From contig JBBHKE010002406.1 of NCBI GenBank assembly GCA_037447655.1, positions 1-33,739 on the forward strand: 33,739 bases of DNA. The letters run 5' to 3'. Position numbers and translations under genes: made by a program. Below are positions 10,550 through 19,393 of this stretch, one piece after another (the first letter of the stretch is position 1; each line of letters starts with the position of its first letter). The DNA is from Zygnema cylindricum (taxonomy: Eukaryota > Streptophyta > Zygnematophyceae > Zygnematales > Zygnemataceae). The notes beneath the pieces are model-generated. The model had not been told where the DNA came from and searched no databases. It worked only from the letters and a program-made list of their open reading frames with translations.

Positions 10550-10596
10550 AAATTATTGAAATTATGAATTATGATAATTCATAATTTCAATAATTT
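10550..10596. repeat. perfect 47-bp palindrome in the intergenic region
   Basis: Two 23-bp arms (10550-10572 and 10574-10596) are perfect reverse complements around a single G. Pure AT except for a G and C pair or two per arm. It could extrude as a cruciform or be a collapsed remnant of a small element. Confidence 0.9.
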
Positions 10597-10690
10597 AATT
10601 AACCCTAGCAATATAAAATACGACATGACCACAGTAGCAAAGGGGGGCGACGTGGACGCATGCACCGCCTCCTCTCACCGCTCTCACCAT

Positions 10691-10854
10691 TTGTCCGTAG
10701 CGCGAAAATTGCAAGATTCAGTAGTTCAGTACAGTACTGTACTGTACCGTACTATCGTATTGAAGCTGTACGTACAAGATTCCGTGTGCTTTTTAGCTTC
10801 GTGAAAATCCGACGACCCTGGCCATTATGGTTGCATTTTTCGCGCTACGGACAA
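10691..10854. mobile_element. small terminal-inverted-repeat element (MITE-like)
   Basis: TTGTCCGTAGCGCGAAAA at 10691 is repeated inverted at 10831-10854 (23 of 24 positions). The interior holds the palindrome CAGTACAGTACTGTACTG (10727-10744) and more GTAC repeats. Its true ends and target duplication are not clear. It lies between the two divergent genes. Confidence 0.55.
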
Positions 10855-10904
10855 CGTGTGGGACATGAGGGGCAACGCCCCACATTCATTTCGTTTTACG
10901 ACGC

Positions 10905-11030
10905 GCCGCGCCGCGCGGACGTCGTGTGTATAAATATGTTTAGGGTTTTTCTTTATCTTTTGAGTTTTTTTTATATTAGAAACACAAAACCCCATAAAAA
11001 ACCCTTAACATATAACCCTAAAAATCCGAG
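10905..11030. promoter_or_regulatory. GC-rich hairpin and telobox-like motifs upstream of the ERI2-like gene
   Basis: A CG-rich segment with short self-complementarity (ACGACG...CGTCGT, near 10898-10925) is followed by GTTTAGGG (about 10940) and AACCCTAAAAA (about 11013). Telobox motifs are common near plant transcription starts, so this could be the promoter-proximal region of the plus-strand gene. Confidence 0.35.
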
Positions 11031-11196
11031 GTGTCCGGGCGAAACCTAGTCTGCACTGTACTGTGGGACAGAGCTCCTCATATAGTGTGTTTCCTTCTGT
11101 TTTCCTACGTTTGAACGATAGTACGGATTAAAGTTTGAAATTTTCAAATACAATGCTTTCTATTGGATTATTTGGAACCTAAAAGTGACAGCTGGC

Positions 11197-11230
11197 ATGG
11201 CTGCCTTGGAGCTCACGCCAGCTCAGCGAG
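11197..11230 (+). CDS. ERI2: ERI2-like exon 1
   Basis: Eleven codons plus one base (MAALELTPAQR), ending CAGCGAG|gtaact. Chosen because splicing to 11765 gives LTPAQRERIAENRKEALRRR, a recognisable motif, and keeps phase. Exon 2 has no suitable ATG near its start. Confidence 0.75.
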
Positions 11231-13976
11231 GTAACTCATTGCTGCTTTTCGTAATTTTGTGAATTTCATTTGCGAGTTTAATTTGCGAATTCAAAGCTTT
11301 GTTTAGTCGTATCCTTCCCGAATCCCTTAAAGAAGCTTTATTTATCGACAACACATTTTATTTTTTATGAACAAAGAATGCACGGAATAAATAATGTTTG
11401 CTGAGGGTTTAGAAATTTTAGGGTTTTGGAAATTTTAGGGTTTTAAAATTTTTGGGTTTAAATGCTTTAGGGTTTGGGGAATTTAGGGTAGAGGATTGTA
11501 GGCGTTTGTTACGCTGAACTGTAGTTGAATATATTTTTTGATCCACACTTTTATTTTTTTAAACGAAATACTCGCATCTAAACATCCACCCACACTATTT
11601 TTTCTTTTTTCTTTCAAGAAACCCTTCTGGTTCACACTAATTAGCAGTGGATAGTAATAATTTGTATTATTTGGATTTCGCAGAGATCTCTGCTTTCAGA
11701 TTTTTTTATTTTTTTTTACTATCATTATTGTTGTTTTCAATTTTTGTTTTTTTTGTTTTTGCAGAAAGAATTGCTGAAAATCGAAAGGAGGCTCTTCGGC
11801 GACGGAGGGAGTGTCTCGATAAACAAAAAAAAATATTAGAAAAACAAGAAACAATATTAGAAAATATTGAAAATAATAACGGCACAATCCCTTTTTGTTC
11901 CTTCGACCCACTCACAAAATCATCCAATCCTGGTTTGTCGGGAACCGGAAATTGTCTTATTATAATAAATGAAGATAGTGACAAGGAAAATGAAGTTGTA
12001 ACGATAAAGTTTCAAAAGTCAATAAAGTCAAACCCGAGTCAAGAATTAAATTTAAAACCCTTAAATTTTTCTGAAAATTCTAACTTTGTAGGAAATTTTT
12101 TCGATTCTTATGTTACTGACAACGATCACTTTTTTTTATCGGAAAAAGATAAAAAAAAGTTATCGGAAAAAGATCAAATTTTGTTATCAAATGACCCAAA
12201 AAAGGTCACTTTATTTAAAAATGGCTGTTCAGTTTTAGAAACTAAGTTGAAAAGTTTCCAAAGAGAAAATCCTGTAAAAAGCGAAAAAAAAATTGAAGTA
12301 ATAAATCAAGAAATACATTTTACGCGTCAAAACAGTTTCTCGATCGTAGACGAGAATGTGAAATTCAGAAACCTTGAACAAAAACTTTTAGAAAACATAT
12401 TTTCTTTGGAAAAAAATCACGATTTGGGAAATCTTTGTGGTACGAGAGAATTCACTTTAGGAGCTATTAAAGTAGGAGAAGAAAATACGACAACTGAAAC
12501 TGAAACTGATTTCGTAGAAAAATATCGCTTCATGAGTTCTCTTTCCTCAAAGAAGGGAGAGGGAAGGAAGTGGGAGAGGGCGAAGGAGGGAGGAGGGCGA
12601 GGCAATTTGACAATTGATCCCAACGTGACAAATGAAGAGAGGGGAAGAGATATTTATGAAAAAAGGGGTTTAATACCCGATTTGACAGATGAAGGGAGGG
12701 GAGAGGTTCATGGAAAAAGGGGTTTATTATGGCCACCTCGACAAAAATTTGATTATTTTGTGGTGGTTGACTTTGAGTCAACATGTGATAATGCGAAAAC
12801 CCTCTATCCTCAAGTAAAGTTATCCTTTATTTTTTCAAAATGGGACCTTCAAATCGATCAAAAATTCAAAACCTATACAAACTTCAAGATCCTCAAGTAG
12901 TTAAGTCATCCATTATTTTTTTTAAGTTATTTGTTCTTATTTCAAAATGGGACCTTTAAAATTGATCAAAAATTCAAAAGTTTAAGTTTCTCAAATTGCT
13001 CACTTAAATTTTATCCAATAACAAATTCCTCGAGTAATATTATATTTATTATTCTCAAGTAATATTAGTCATTAGTTGTTGAAAATGGGACCCATTGAAT
13101 AGATGAAAAACCATAACAAAATTAAAGTTTCCTCAACTAAAGGTAATCCATTATTTGTTGTAAATAGCACCCATTAAATAAGTGAAAAACCAGAAAAAAA
13201 ACAATCAATAAAGACCCATTTTCGGCCTTGTAAAGTTTTTGATGGTTACAAATAGTAAAAATAGTGAAATTCAAACTTTTCCTAAAAGTGTCTGATTTAT
13301 TGTTATTGTTATGGTATTTATCTTAAAATTATGACAGTAATTGTTATTATCATCATCAACAAAAACCAAACATTTCGTTCTTGGTCTAAATCCCAAACCA
13401 TAAAAATGTATGCGATTTTTTTGGGGACAAAAAAAGGTCATATAAAAATAAATAAAAAAATGCTTATGTAAAAATGCCTTCATAAAGAAAATGCCTACAT
13501 GAAAAATGTCCGTATAAAGAAAATGCCTAAATAAAACATGCCCATATAAACAATGCTCGTATAAAAAGTGCTCGTATAAAAAATGTAGGTATAAAAAGAT
13601 GGCCACATAAAAATGCCCAAGTAAGTTTTTTTTTAGTTTTTAAACTGATCATTATAGACTATTGGGGATTAGATCACACGGAATCTTGTGAATGTTTTGA
13701 AAAGGCAAAAATAGGTTGATTTTAATAAAACAGTTTGCGAATTGTTAAATGATTCTAAAACTTGACTTTTAGAGTTACACTTAATCATGTTGACAATGTT
13801 TAAAATGACATTGTTTATGCCTTGAAAATGGAGTTTTTTTCCCTTTTTTTGCTTAGTGTACAAGTTATGGTCATCTAAACTTGATGGTCTTTCTCAAAAA
13901 AAAAATCCTTTCTCTATAATCTTACCACGTTCACTTTAATGAGGCAATATTTTTCTCCTTGAACAATATACATATG

Positions 13977-14014
<38 letters not shown>

Positions 14015-14392
14015 AATATATGTATGACCCTTTCATGCGTCGAAGTTTAGGCATAAATTTAAAATCGAAGTATAATATATATAATTATATCATATATATT
14101 TATATATACGTATGAATGTACACATTCCTGGAAGAGCCTCGGTGGTGCCTGTTTCGCTTTCATGCTTCAATTTTTGGGCATAGATTGGAAGAAAACAATT
14201 CAATTTTGACACTTTGTCCACTGTCTATATCACAACTTTGGTTTTCAGGAAATTATCGAGTTTCCCTCGGTACTCGTGAACGCCCGGTCAATGGAAATTG
14301 AAGATAGGTGGCGAGTTTACGTTCGTCCGGAAGTCAACTTTTGTCTTACCTCCTTTTGTAAGAGGTTGACAGGCATTCAGCAGTCACAGGTA

Positions 14393-14473
<81 letters not shown>

Positions 14474-17400
14474 CCTCTCCCTTTCCCTCTCCCTCTCCCC
14501 CTCTCCCTCTCTCCCTCTCCCCCTCTCCCCCTCTCTCCCTCTCCCTCCCTCCCTCTCCCCCTCTCCCTCTCTCCCTCTCCCTCTCCCCTCCCTCCCTCCC
14601 TCTCTCCCTCTCTCCCTCTCTCCCTCTCTCCCTCCCTCCCTCCCTCCCTCTCCCTCTCCCTCCCATCCTCCCTCTCTCTTCTTCCTCTCTCCTCTCTCTC
14701 CCCTCTCTCTTTCTTTCTTTTTCTCTCTCTTTTCTTTTTTTTTCCGAAACTATTTTTTGCTGTGTATTCAGCAGTCACAGTTTTTTTTTTCCTTTATTTG
14801 TTTTTCTCTTTTTTTTTTCTTAATTTCTTTTTATGTTTTTCTTCTCAATGCATTTCTTTTTTCTAATCTTTTCTTCATCTTTTCCATCCTGTTGTTTAGC
14901 TTTCCATCCAGCTTTTAAAATTATTATTCCTTTTTTTATTTTTCTAAAATATTATTTTCATTGTTTTCTTCTCTTATTTTTTTTTTTAGTCTATCTTTAT
15001 GTTTCTCAGTTCCGTCTTTCCCATCCCCTTTTTTTTTTTTGCCATCTTAGTTCGTAGGATCCCCATTTTATTCCTCTTCCTACGTATTTTTTTCTTTTTT
15101 TTACACTAAAAATAATGGAGATATTTATCTCTTATGTGACTCACAAAAGCTTTTATTTAGAAAATCATGTAAAACAACCAAAAAGAAAAATCTTTAAAAC
15201 AACCAAAAAGTGTATGTAAAAAAATCGAAAAACCTTAAAAAGCCCTGAAAAAAAAAACCCAAAAAACCTTAAAGAAACCCAAAAAACCTTAAAGAAACCC
15301 AAAAAAAAACCCTTAAGAAACCCAAAAAAAACCCTAAAAAACCCTGCAAAACTCTCATAAAAGCTAAAAAAAAAAAAAAATAACCTCGAAAAACCCTCAA
15401 AACCTATGAAAACCTTTCAAAAACCTTTAAAATCCTATTAAAAAAGTTATTTTTCCTGGGCTGGATGCCGTTATCAAAAAACCTGAAAACACTTCATAAA
15501 AACCCATAAAACTCCCAAAAAGAAAGATAAAAAAAACGATTTTTTGACCTTTTCAGATAGATTCTGGAGTTTCTCTACAAGATGCAAATGAATTGGCGTT
15601 AAAGACTAGAAAACCCCTCTCAATTAACCTCAAAAAACGTCAAAAACCTTCAAGAAACCCCGAAAATTCCCGAAAAACCTCTTTAAAAGCTCAATAAGAT
15701 TCAATAAAACCCTCTAAAATACCCAAAAAAAACCATAAGAAAAAATCCCAAAACCATCTCCAAAAAAAAAAAAAAAAAAAAAAAACTTTCAGGTAGATGC
15801 TGGATTTTCTCTGCGAGATGCTCTTTAAAAACCCAAAAAATCTCAAAAAAGTATTAAAAAAGCTTCAACAAACCATAAATAAACTTTAAAAAGACCTCCA
15901 AAAACATTAGAAAAAGAACTATTTTTCGACTTTTTCAGGTAGATACTGGAGTTCTCTGCGGAACCCCAGAATATCCAAAAAACCTCGAAATACCCCAAAA
16001 AAATCTTCCCAAAAAAAAAAAAACCTTTTTGTGTAACTTATTAAGATAGATTTCAGCGTTTCTGTACAAGATGCTCTTAAAAACCTCAAAAAGCCTCCAG
16101 AAAACCTCAAAAAAACCTCCTAAAGACCCAAAAACTTCAAAGGAAATCTAAAAAAACCCCAAAAAAAACCTCAATTTTTTTATTTATTTTTCAGGTAGAT
16201 GCCGGAGTTTCTCTGCGAGAAGCTCTTTCCCTCCATGCCACGTGGCTAAGGGAGAGAGGGATTTTAAATAAAAAATTTGCGATCGTGACGTGGTCGGATT
16301 GGGATTGCAAAATAATGTTGGAAACGGAAACGAAATGGAAAAAAATTCAAAAACCTCCTTATTTCAATCAGTAAGTTTAAATTTTAATCGAAAAAATAAG
16401 AAAGTAAGAAAGAAGAAAAAAGAAAAAAAGGAGAAAAAAGAAAAAAGAAAATGATTAAAAATTAGCAATTTTTAAAATAGGAACATGATTTAAAACATAA
16501 TTTAAAAAAAAAGGATAAATTTTAAAAAGTTTACTTCTTAATTTATCTAAAAATGGTATATCTAATTTTGAAATTTTGTCGGAAACGGTAAATCGAATTT
16601 TGGAAGTGTAAAAGATTCCTTATTTCAATGAGTGAGTGAAATGTTTTAACCTTTAAAATATGATTTAAAACAATCTTATTTTAAAAAGGATAATTTAAAA
16701 AATTATAATTAAAAAAAGTCTTATTTAAACTAAATCTAAAATGGTATATGTAGTTTTAAATTTTGTTGGAAACTGTAAATTGAATTTAGAAAATTTAAAA
16801 GCCTCCTTATCTCAATTAGTGAGTGAAATGTCCAAAATTTCAAGCATTAAAATCTAATTAAAAAAACTCTAATTCAAATTGTCTAAAACAAAAAAAAAAA
16901 AATAACAAAAAAAAAAAAACTGTTAACCTAAAAATTTGTCGAAAACTGTAATTTTAATTAAACGGGGAATGTAATAAAAAATTGTTGAAAACTGTTAGTT
17001 CAAATTAAAATTGTGAAACTGTAAAGTTGAATGTCAAATTGTCTAAAACTGTAAAACAAATTTAGAAAAATTAAAAATCGCCTTAAATTTTAATCAAAAG
17101 TTAAGTAAAATGTCGAAAATCATAAAATCCGATTTAAGATTATCTAAAAATGTAAATGTAGTTGAGAATTGTTTAAAATTAATACTTTTTTAAGTGATGT
17201 AAAATTGTCTAAAACGGTAAATTTATGAAAAATTTGAAAACTCATTGAGTACTTTGCTTAAGATGAATGGAAGTATTAAAACTAAGCCAGTGTTTTTTTT
17301 TTTGTGTAAAAAATGGTGAGAAAAGCAAAACTTGTCTGTCTACTTTCGGATTATGGTTAGAGTTGAAAAATCGGAATCCTTTTTTTTTTTTTTGGTTCTT

Positions 17401-19393
17401 TAAAACTCAATAAAAATCACTTTCTTTTTTTGCATAACTTTTTCACCTTGTTACATGCATAATAACATGATGTAATAATGTTGTAACAATATCATATATT
17501 ATAATGGTAATATTATTACTGTGAGTAATATTGATATTCACGGTCATTATAGAATAAGTACCATATTATAATTCAGCTGGAGCTATTTTCGCCTCAAAAA
17601 TCGTTTCTATTTTCGCCTTAAATTTGTTATTATTTCTCCCTTATGTACCCTATATCCGTAACTTCTACTTTATAGTACAAGAGACGTGACCTTCAAGACT
17701 GACCAATGAAAGTTGTCGGTGTTCATAAAAAGAACACAATAAGACATAATTTTCGGCGGTACGGAACACAAAAAGACAAAATTTCAAAATTTTACAAACT
17801 CTTTGTCCGTGTGTACATAGGTATAAAATTTACTGTTATGGATTCGTACATGTGACACCCTGTACATTTTATTTGTATACTTGACAGCCTTTTTTTTTGT
17901 TTTTTAGGGTTTTTTAGGGGTTTTTTTAGAATCATCTACGGTATTTTGTAGCTAGTACACTCCTTCGTCGATTGTGTTTTTCCATATCTAACGGCTTTGG
18001 TATCCGCCACGTGTCAGAGAAATTTACTCGACCAAAATGTCCAAAAAATGTTGTTAATCTCATATACCGTGGTATGGTCCAGATTCCGTAAGGCTGTCAC
18101 TCTTCTCTTCCTCCTTCTCCTTCTCCTCCTCTTCTCCTCCTCCTCCTCTCTCCTCCTCCTCCTCCTCCTCCTCTCCTCTTCTCCTTCTATTTCTCCTCCT
18201 CCGCCTCATCCTTCTCCTCCTCCTCCTCATATCCTCGTGTCCGTTGATTTACACCTCCATTTACACTGACAAACAGTCCAAAGAATCTTGAAATTTTGTC
18301 TTTTTGTGCTCTGGCCGTTAAGTCTCTGTATGAACACCGACAATTTTCCAGATTCTGTTTTGAAGTTTCCACCTCTTGTACTTCTGTGAGAGCAATAGGT
18401 ACAGAATTAGTACGGATACCTGCATATAGGGTACACAAGGCGAAAATAGCTCCTGCCTATAATGTAATGTAATATAATATAATGTGATACAATGCGATTC
18501 AATACAATGTGATATATTATATTAAATAAAAAAGAATATGATATAATATAGTACAATAAGATAAAAAATGCAATATATAACTATGTAATGTAGTTTTATT
18601 ATTTTATATGTAATATTGTAAGAGAGTATAATGTAATGAAAAACCACCTGATATAATATGACAATACAATGAGTACAATACAATGTAATCTAATTTATTA
18701 TAATATGTACAATATAATATAAGAGTATCAACGGTATTAGTAAGACCATAATGTCGTTTATTTCTAAATATTACATTATTATAATATACTATAATACAAT
18801 AATGGTATCAACAATATTAATAGTATCAACCGTATTAATAAAACAAAATGTCATTTTTTTTGTCTTTTTCTGGTGGGACTCCGATTCCAGATGGATTAAT
18901 CCTCAAAATTGCATTTGAGGAGGCTAAACTTAAAAGGGAAAAAAAAGGGTTAAAGGGGGCGGTGGAGGCGGCCGGTATTAAATGGAAAGGGAGAGCTCAT
19001 AGTGGATTGGACGACTCTTTAAATACCGCAAAATTATTAATTTCCCTTATTTATAGAGGAGCCGTAATGGAAATTACCAATTCTTTTAAAATCTACGGTC
19101 CTGATGGGACGAAATCGGACCGATCTGTTGTATTACAAAATAAACAAAAAAAAAACGATTTCGAGGGTGGGAAAAATCGATCGGGTAAAGCGGGCGAAAA
19201 ACGAGGTTTTGAGTCCGGTAAAGGACAAAAAAGGAAAGGTTTTTTTGGACATTTTTGCGAGTGTGGAGTTAAAAGTAAAAGAAGGACGGTGAAGAAACCG
19301 GGAAACGGTTTCGGAAAGGCGTTTTATTCGTGTGGAAAATGGACGATTACGGAAGGAGGAGAATGTAATTTCTTTATTTGGGAATCTTCGTGA
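11197..19393 (+). CDS. ERI2: ERI2-like DEDDh 3'-5' exonuclease with GRF zinc finger (frame broken at 18901)
   Basis: Five coding exons: 11197-11230, 11765-12813, 14249-14389, 16195-16370, 18891-19393. Exons 1-4 join in phase. All DEDDh motifs are visible: Exo I VVVDFESTC (about residues 344-352), Exo II VTWSDWDCKIML (from about 439), Exo III AHSGLDDSLNTA in exon 5. The C-terminus is a GRF zinc finger (CECG...FYSCGKW...ECNFFIW). ERI1-family enzymes trim structured or histone-type RNAs; ERI2 itself is poorly characterised, and GRF fingers in other proteins bind single-stranded nucleic acid. The first 340 residues are a Lys/Asn/Ser/Glu-rich linker without known domain, headed by an RPA-binding-like helix. 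One extra C at 18901-18902 puts WIN and LKIAFEEAK in different frames, so the reference allele would lose Exo III and the zinc finger. It is either a sequencing error or a disabled gene. Confidence 0.85.
11400..11490 (+). promoter_or_regulatory. telobox cluster in intron 1 of the ERI2-like gene
   Basis: Five TTTAGGGTTT-type motifs within about 90 bp, spaced roughly 18 bp (TTTTAGGGTTTTGGAAA-like unit). Such motifs near plant gene starts bind telobox proteins; here it may equally be a simple tandem repeat. Confidence 0.5.
11765..12813 (+). CDS. ERI2: ERI2-like exon 2 (long linker plus Exo I)
   Basis: Starts after tttttgcag. Begins ERIAENRKEALRRRRE with a coiled-coil-prone stretch, then about 300 residues rich in Lys, Asn, Ser and Glu. 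A 19-residue near-repeat (TNEERGRDIYEKRGLIPDL, then TDEGRGEVHGKRGLL) lies just before FDYFVVVDFESTC. Donor CAA|gtaaag in phase 0. Confidence 0.85.
12809..13180 (+). repeat. tandem copies of the exon 2 donor segment in intron 2
   Basis: About four degenerate units, each with CCTCAAGTA-type donor, then a T-rich piece, CAAAATGGGACC and ATTGATCAAAAATTCAAAA. Donor-like starts lie at 12811 (the real one), 12892, 13027/13053 and possibly 13132; the GGGACC-type markers lie near 12841, 12947, 13085 and 13167. Confidence 0.75.
13440..13622 (+). repeat. about 15-bp minisatellite in intron 2
   Basis: Roughly ten variant units of TATAAAAAATGCCCG type in a row, length 14-18 bp each. No coding sense on either strand. 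Confidence 0.85.
13970..14110. repeat. TG/TA microsatellite in intron 2
   Basis: A (GT)n run of about 12 units (13983-14007) flanked by TATATA-rich sequence. Confidence 0.9.
14249..14389 (+). CDS. ERI2: ERI2-like exon 3
   Basis: Starts after ggttttcag: EIIEFPSVLVNARSMEIED, VYVRPEVNFCLTSFCKRLTG, IQQSQ. This is the classic ERI-family block after Exo I. Phase 0 both sides; the donor CAG|gtaaga is followed within seven bases by a 350-nt pyrimidine run. Confidence 0.93.
14396..14745 (+). repeat. 350-nt polypyrimidine (CT/CCCT) tract next to the exon 3 donor
   Basis: Almost pure C and T: (CT)n to about 14468, then CCCTCT-type units, then T-rich, interrupted by one A near 14665. It begins seven bases into intron 3. 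Long mirror-symmetric runs can form triplex DNA. The open frames on both strands here are artefacts. Confidence 0.95.
14746..15170 (+). other. T-rich stretch of intron 3
   Basis: T-rich sequence with no coding signal. It contains a second copy of ATTCAGCAGTCACAG (14767-14781), which duplicates the last bases of exon 3 (14375-14389) but lacks a GT donor after it. Confidence 0.6.
15170..16194 (+). repeat. A-rich AAAACCCTTAAA repeats with decoy exon 4 starts, intron 3
   Basis: Low-complexity AAAACCC/AAAAACCTT sequence interrupted by copies of the exon 4 acceptor and first codons at 15554-15590, 15790-15826, 15936-15962 and 16043-16078, and perhaps a worn copy near 15451. The real site is at 16195. 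Confidence 0.85.
16195..16370 (+). CDS. ERI2: ERI2-like exon 4 (Exo II)
   Basis: Starts after atttttcag: VDAGVSLREALSLHATWLRE, then FAIVTWSDWDCKIMLETETK and IQKPPYFNQ. Carries the Exo II aspartates. It ends in phase 2 at AATCA|gtaagt. Both its edges occur as degenerate copies in the flanking introns. Confidence 0.93.
16371..17120 (+). repeat. degenerate tandem copies of the exon 4 end and donor, intron 4
   Basis: Copies at about 16576-16640, 16762-16828 and 17049-17110 resemble the last 60 bp of exon 4 plus donor (GGAAACGG...CCTTATTTCAAT...GTGAGTG). Period about 186 bp for the first two. The intronic part (AAAATGGTATAT) is repeated too. Confidence 0.75.
17121..17578 (+). other. AT-rich intron 4 sequence
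   Basis: AT-rich with long T runs and ATAATGTTGTAAC-like short repeats. No gene or RNA recognised. Confidence 0.5.
17579..18453. mobile_element. about 0.9-kb long-terminal-inverted-repeat element within intron 4
   Basis: Ends are perfect 16-bp inverted repeats (GGAGCTATTTTCGCCT). Similarity continues inwards in patches on both sides for some 250 bp: ACCCTATAT, TACAAGAG, GTCGGTGTTCATA, AAAAAGACAAAATTTCAA. It has no transposase; a (CTC/CTT)n run lies at 18096-18236. No clear target duplication seen. Non-autonomous; superfamily undetermined (Mutator-like is one option). Confidence 0.7.
18454..18845 (+). repeat. TAATG/TAATA short-period repeat, distal intron 4
   Basis: Degenerate five- and ten-base repeats of the TAATGTAATA type, with ATCAACGGTATTAGTA-like units near 18727, 18802 and 18824. 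Ends 45 bp before the exon 5 acceptor. Confidence 0.7.
18891..19393 (+). CDS. ERI2: ERI2-like exon 5 (Exo III and GRF zinc finger), frame break near its start
   Basis: Acceptor gattccag. In phase with exon 4 the first codons give Q-WIN, as expected for the family, then a stop at 18916. One base later the frame reads LKIAFEEAKLKREKKGLKGA, GRAHSGLDDSLNTAKLLISL, GAVMEITNSF and the GRF finger to TGA at 19391-19393. A single extra C within 18901-18902 explains the break. Confidence 0.85.

Noticed and set aside
14276-14866. Long Ser/Leu/Pro frame and its minus-strand Arg/Glu counterparts
   Set aside because: Translation of a CT dinucleotide-type repeat; the only real coding part is exon 3 at 14249-14389.
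15170-15780. Telomere-like repeat array
   Set aside because: AAAACCCTAAA words are present but irregular and mixed with many other A-rich variants; it is intronic low-complexity sequence rather than true telomeric repeat.
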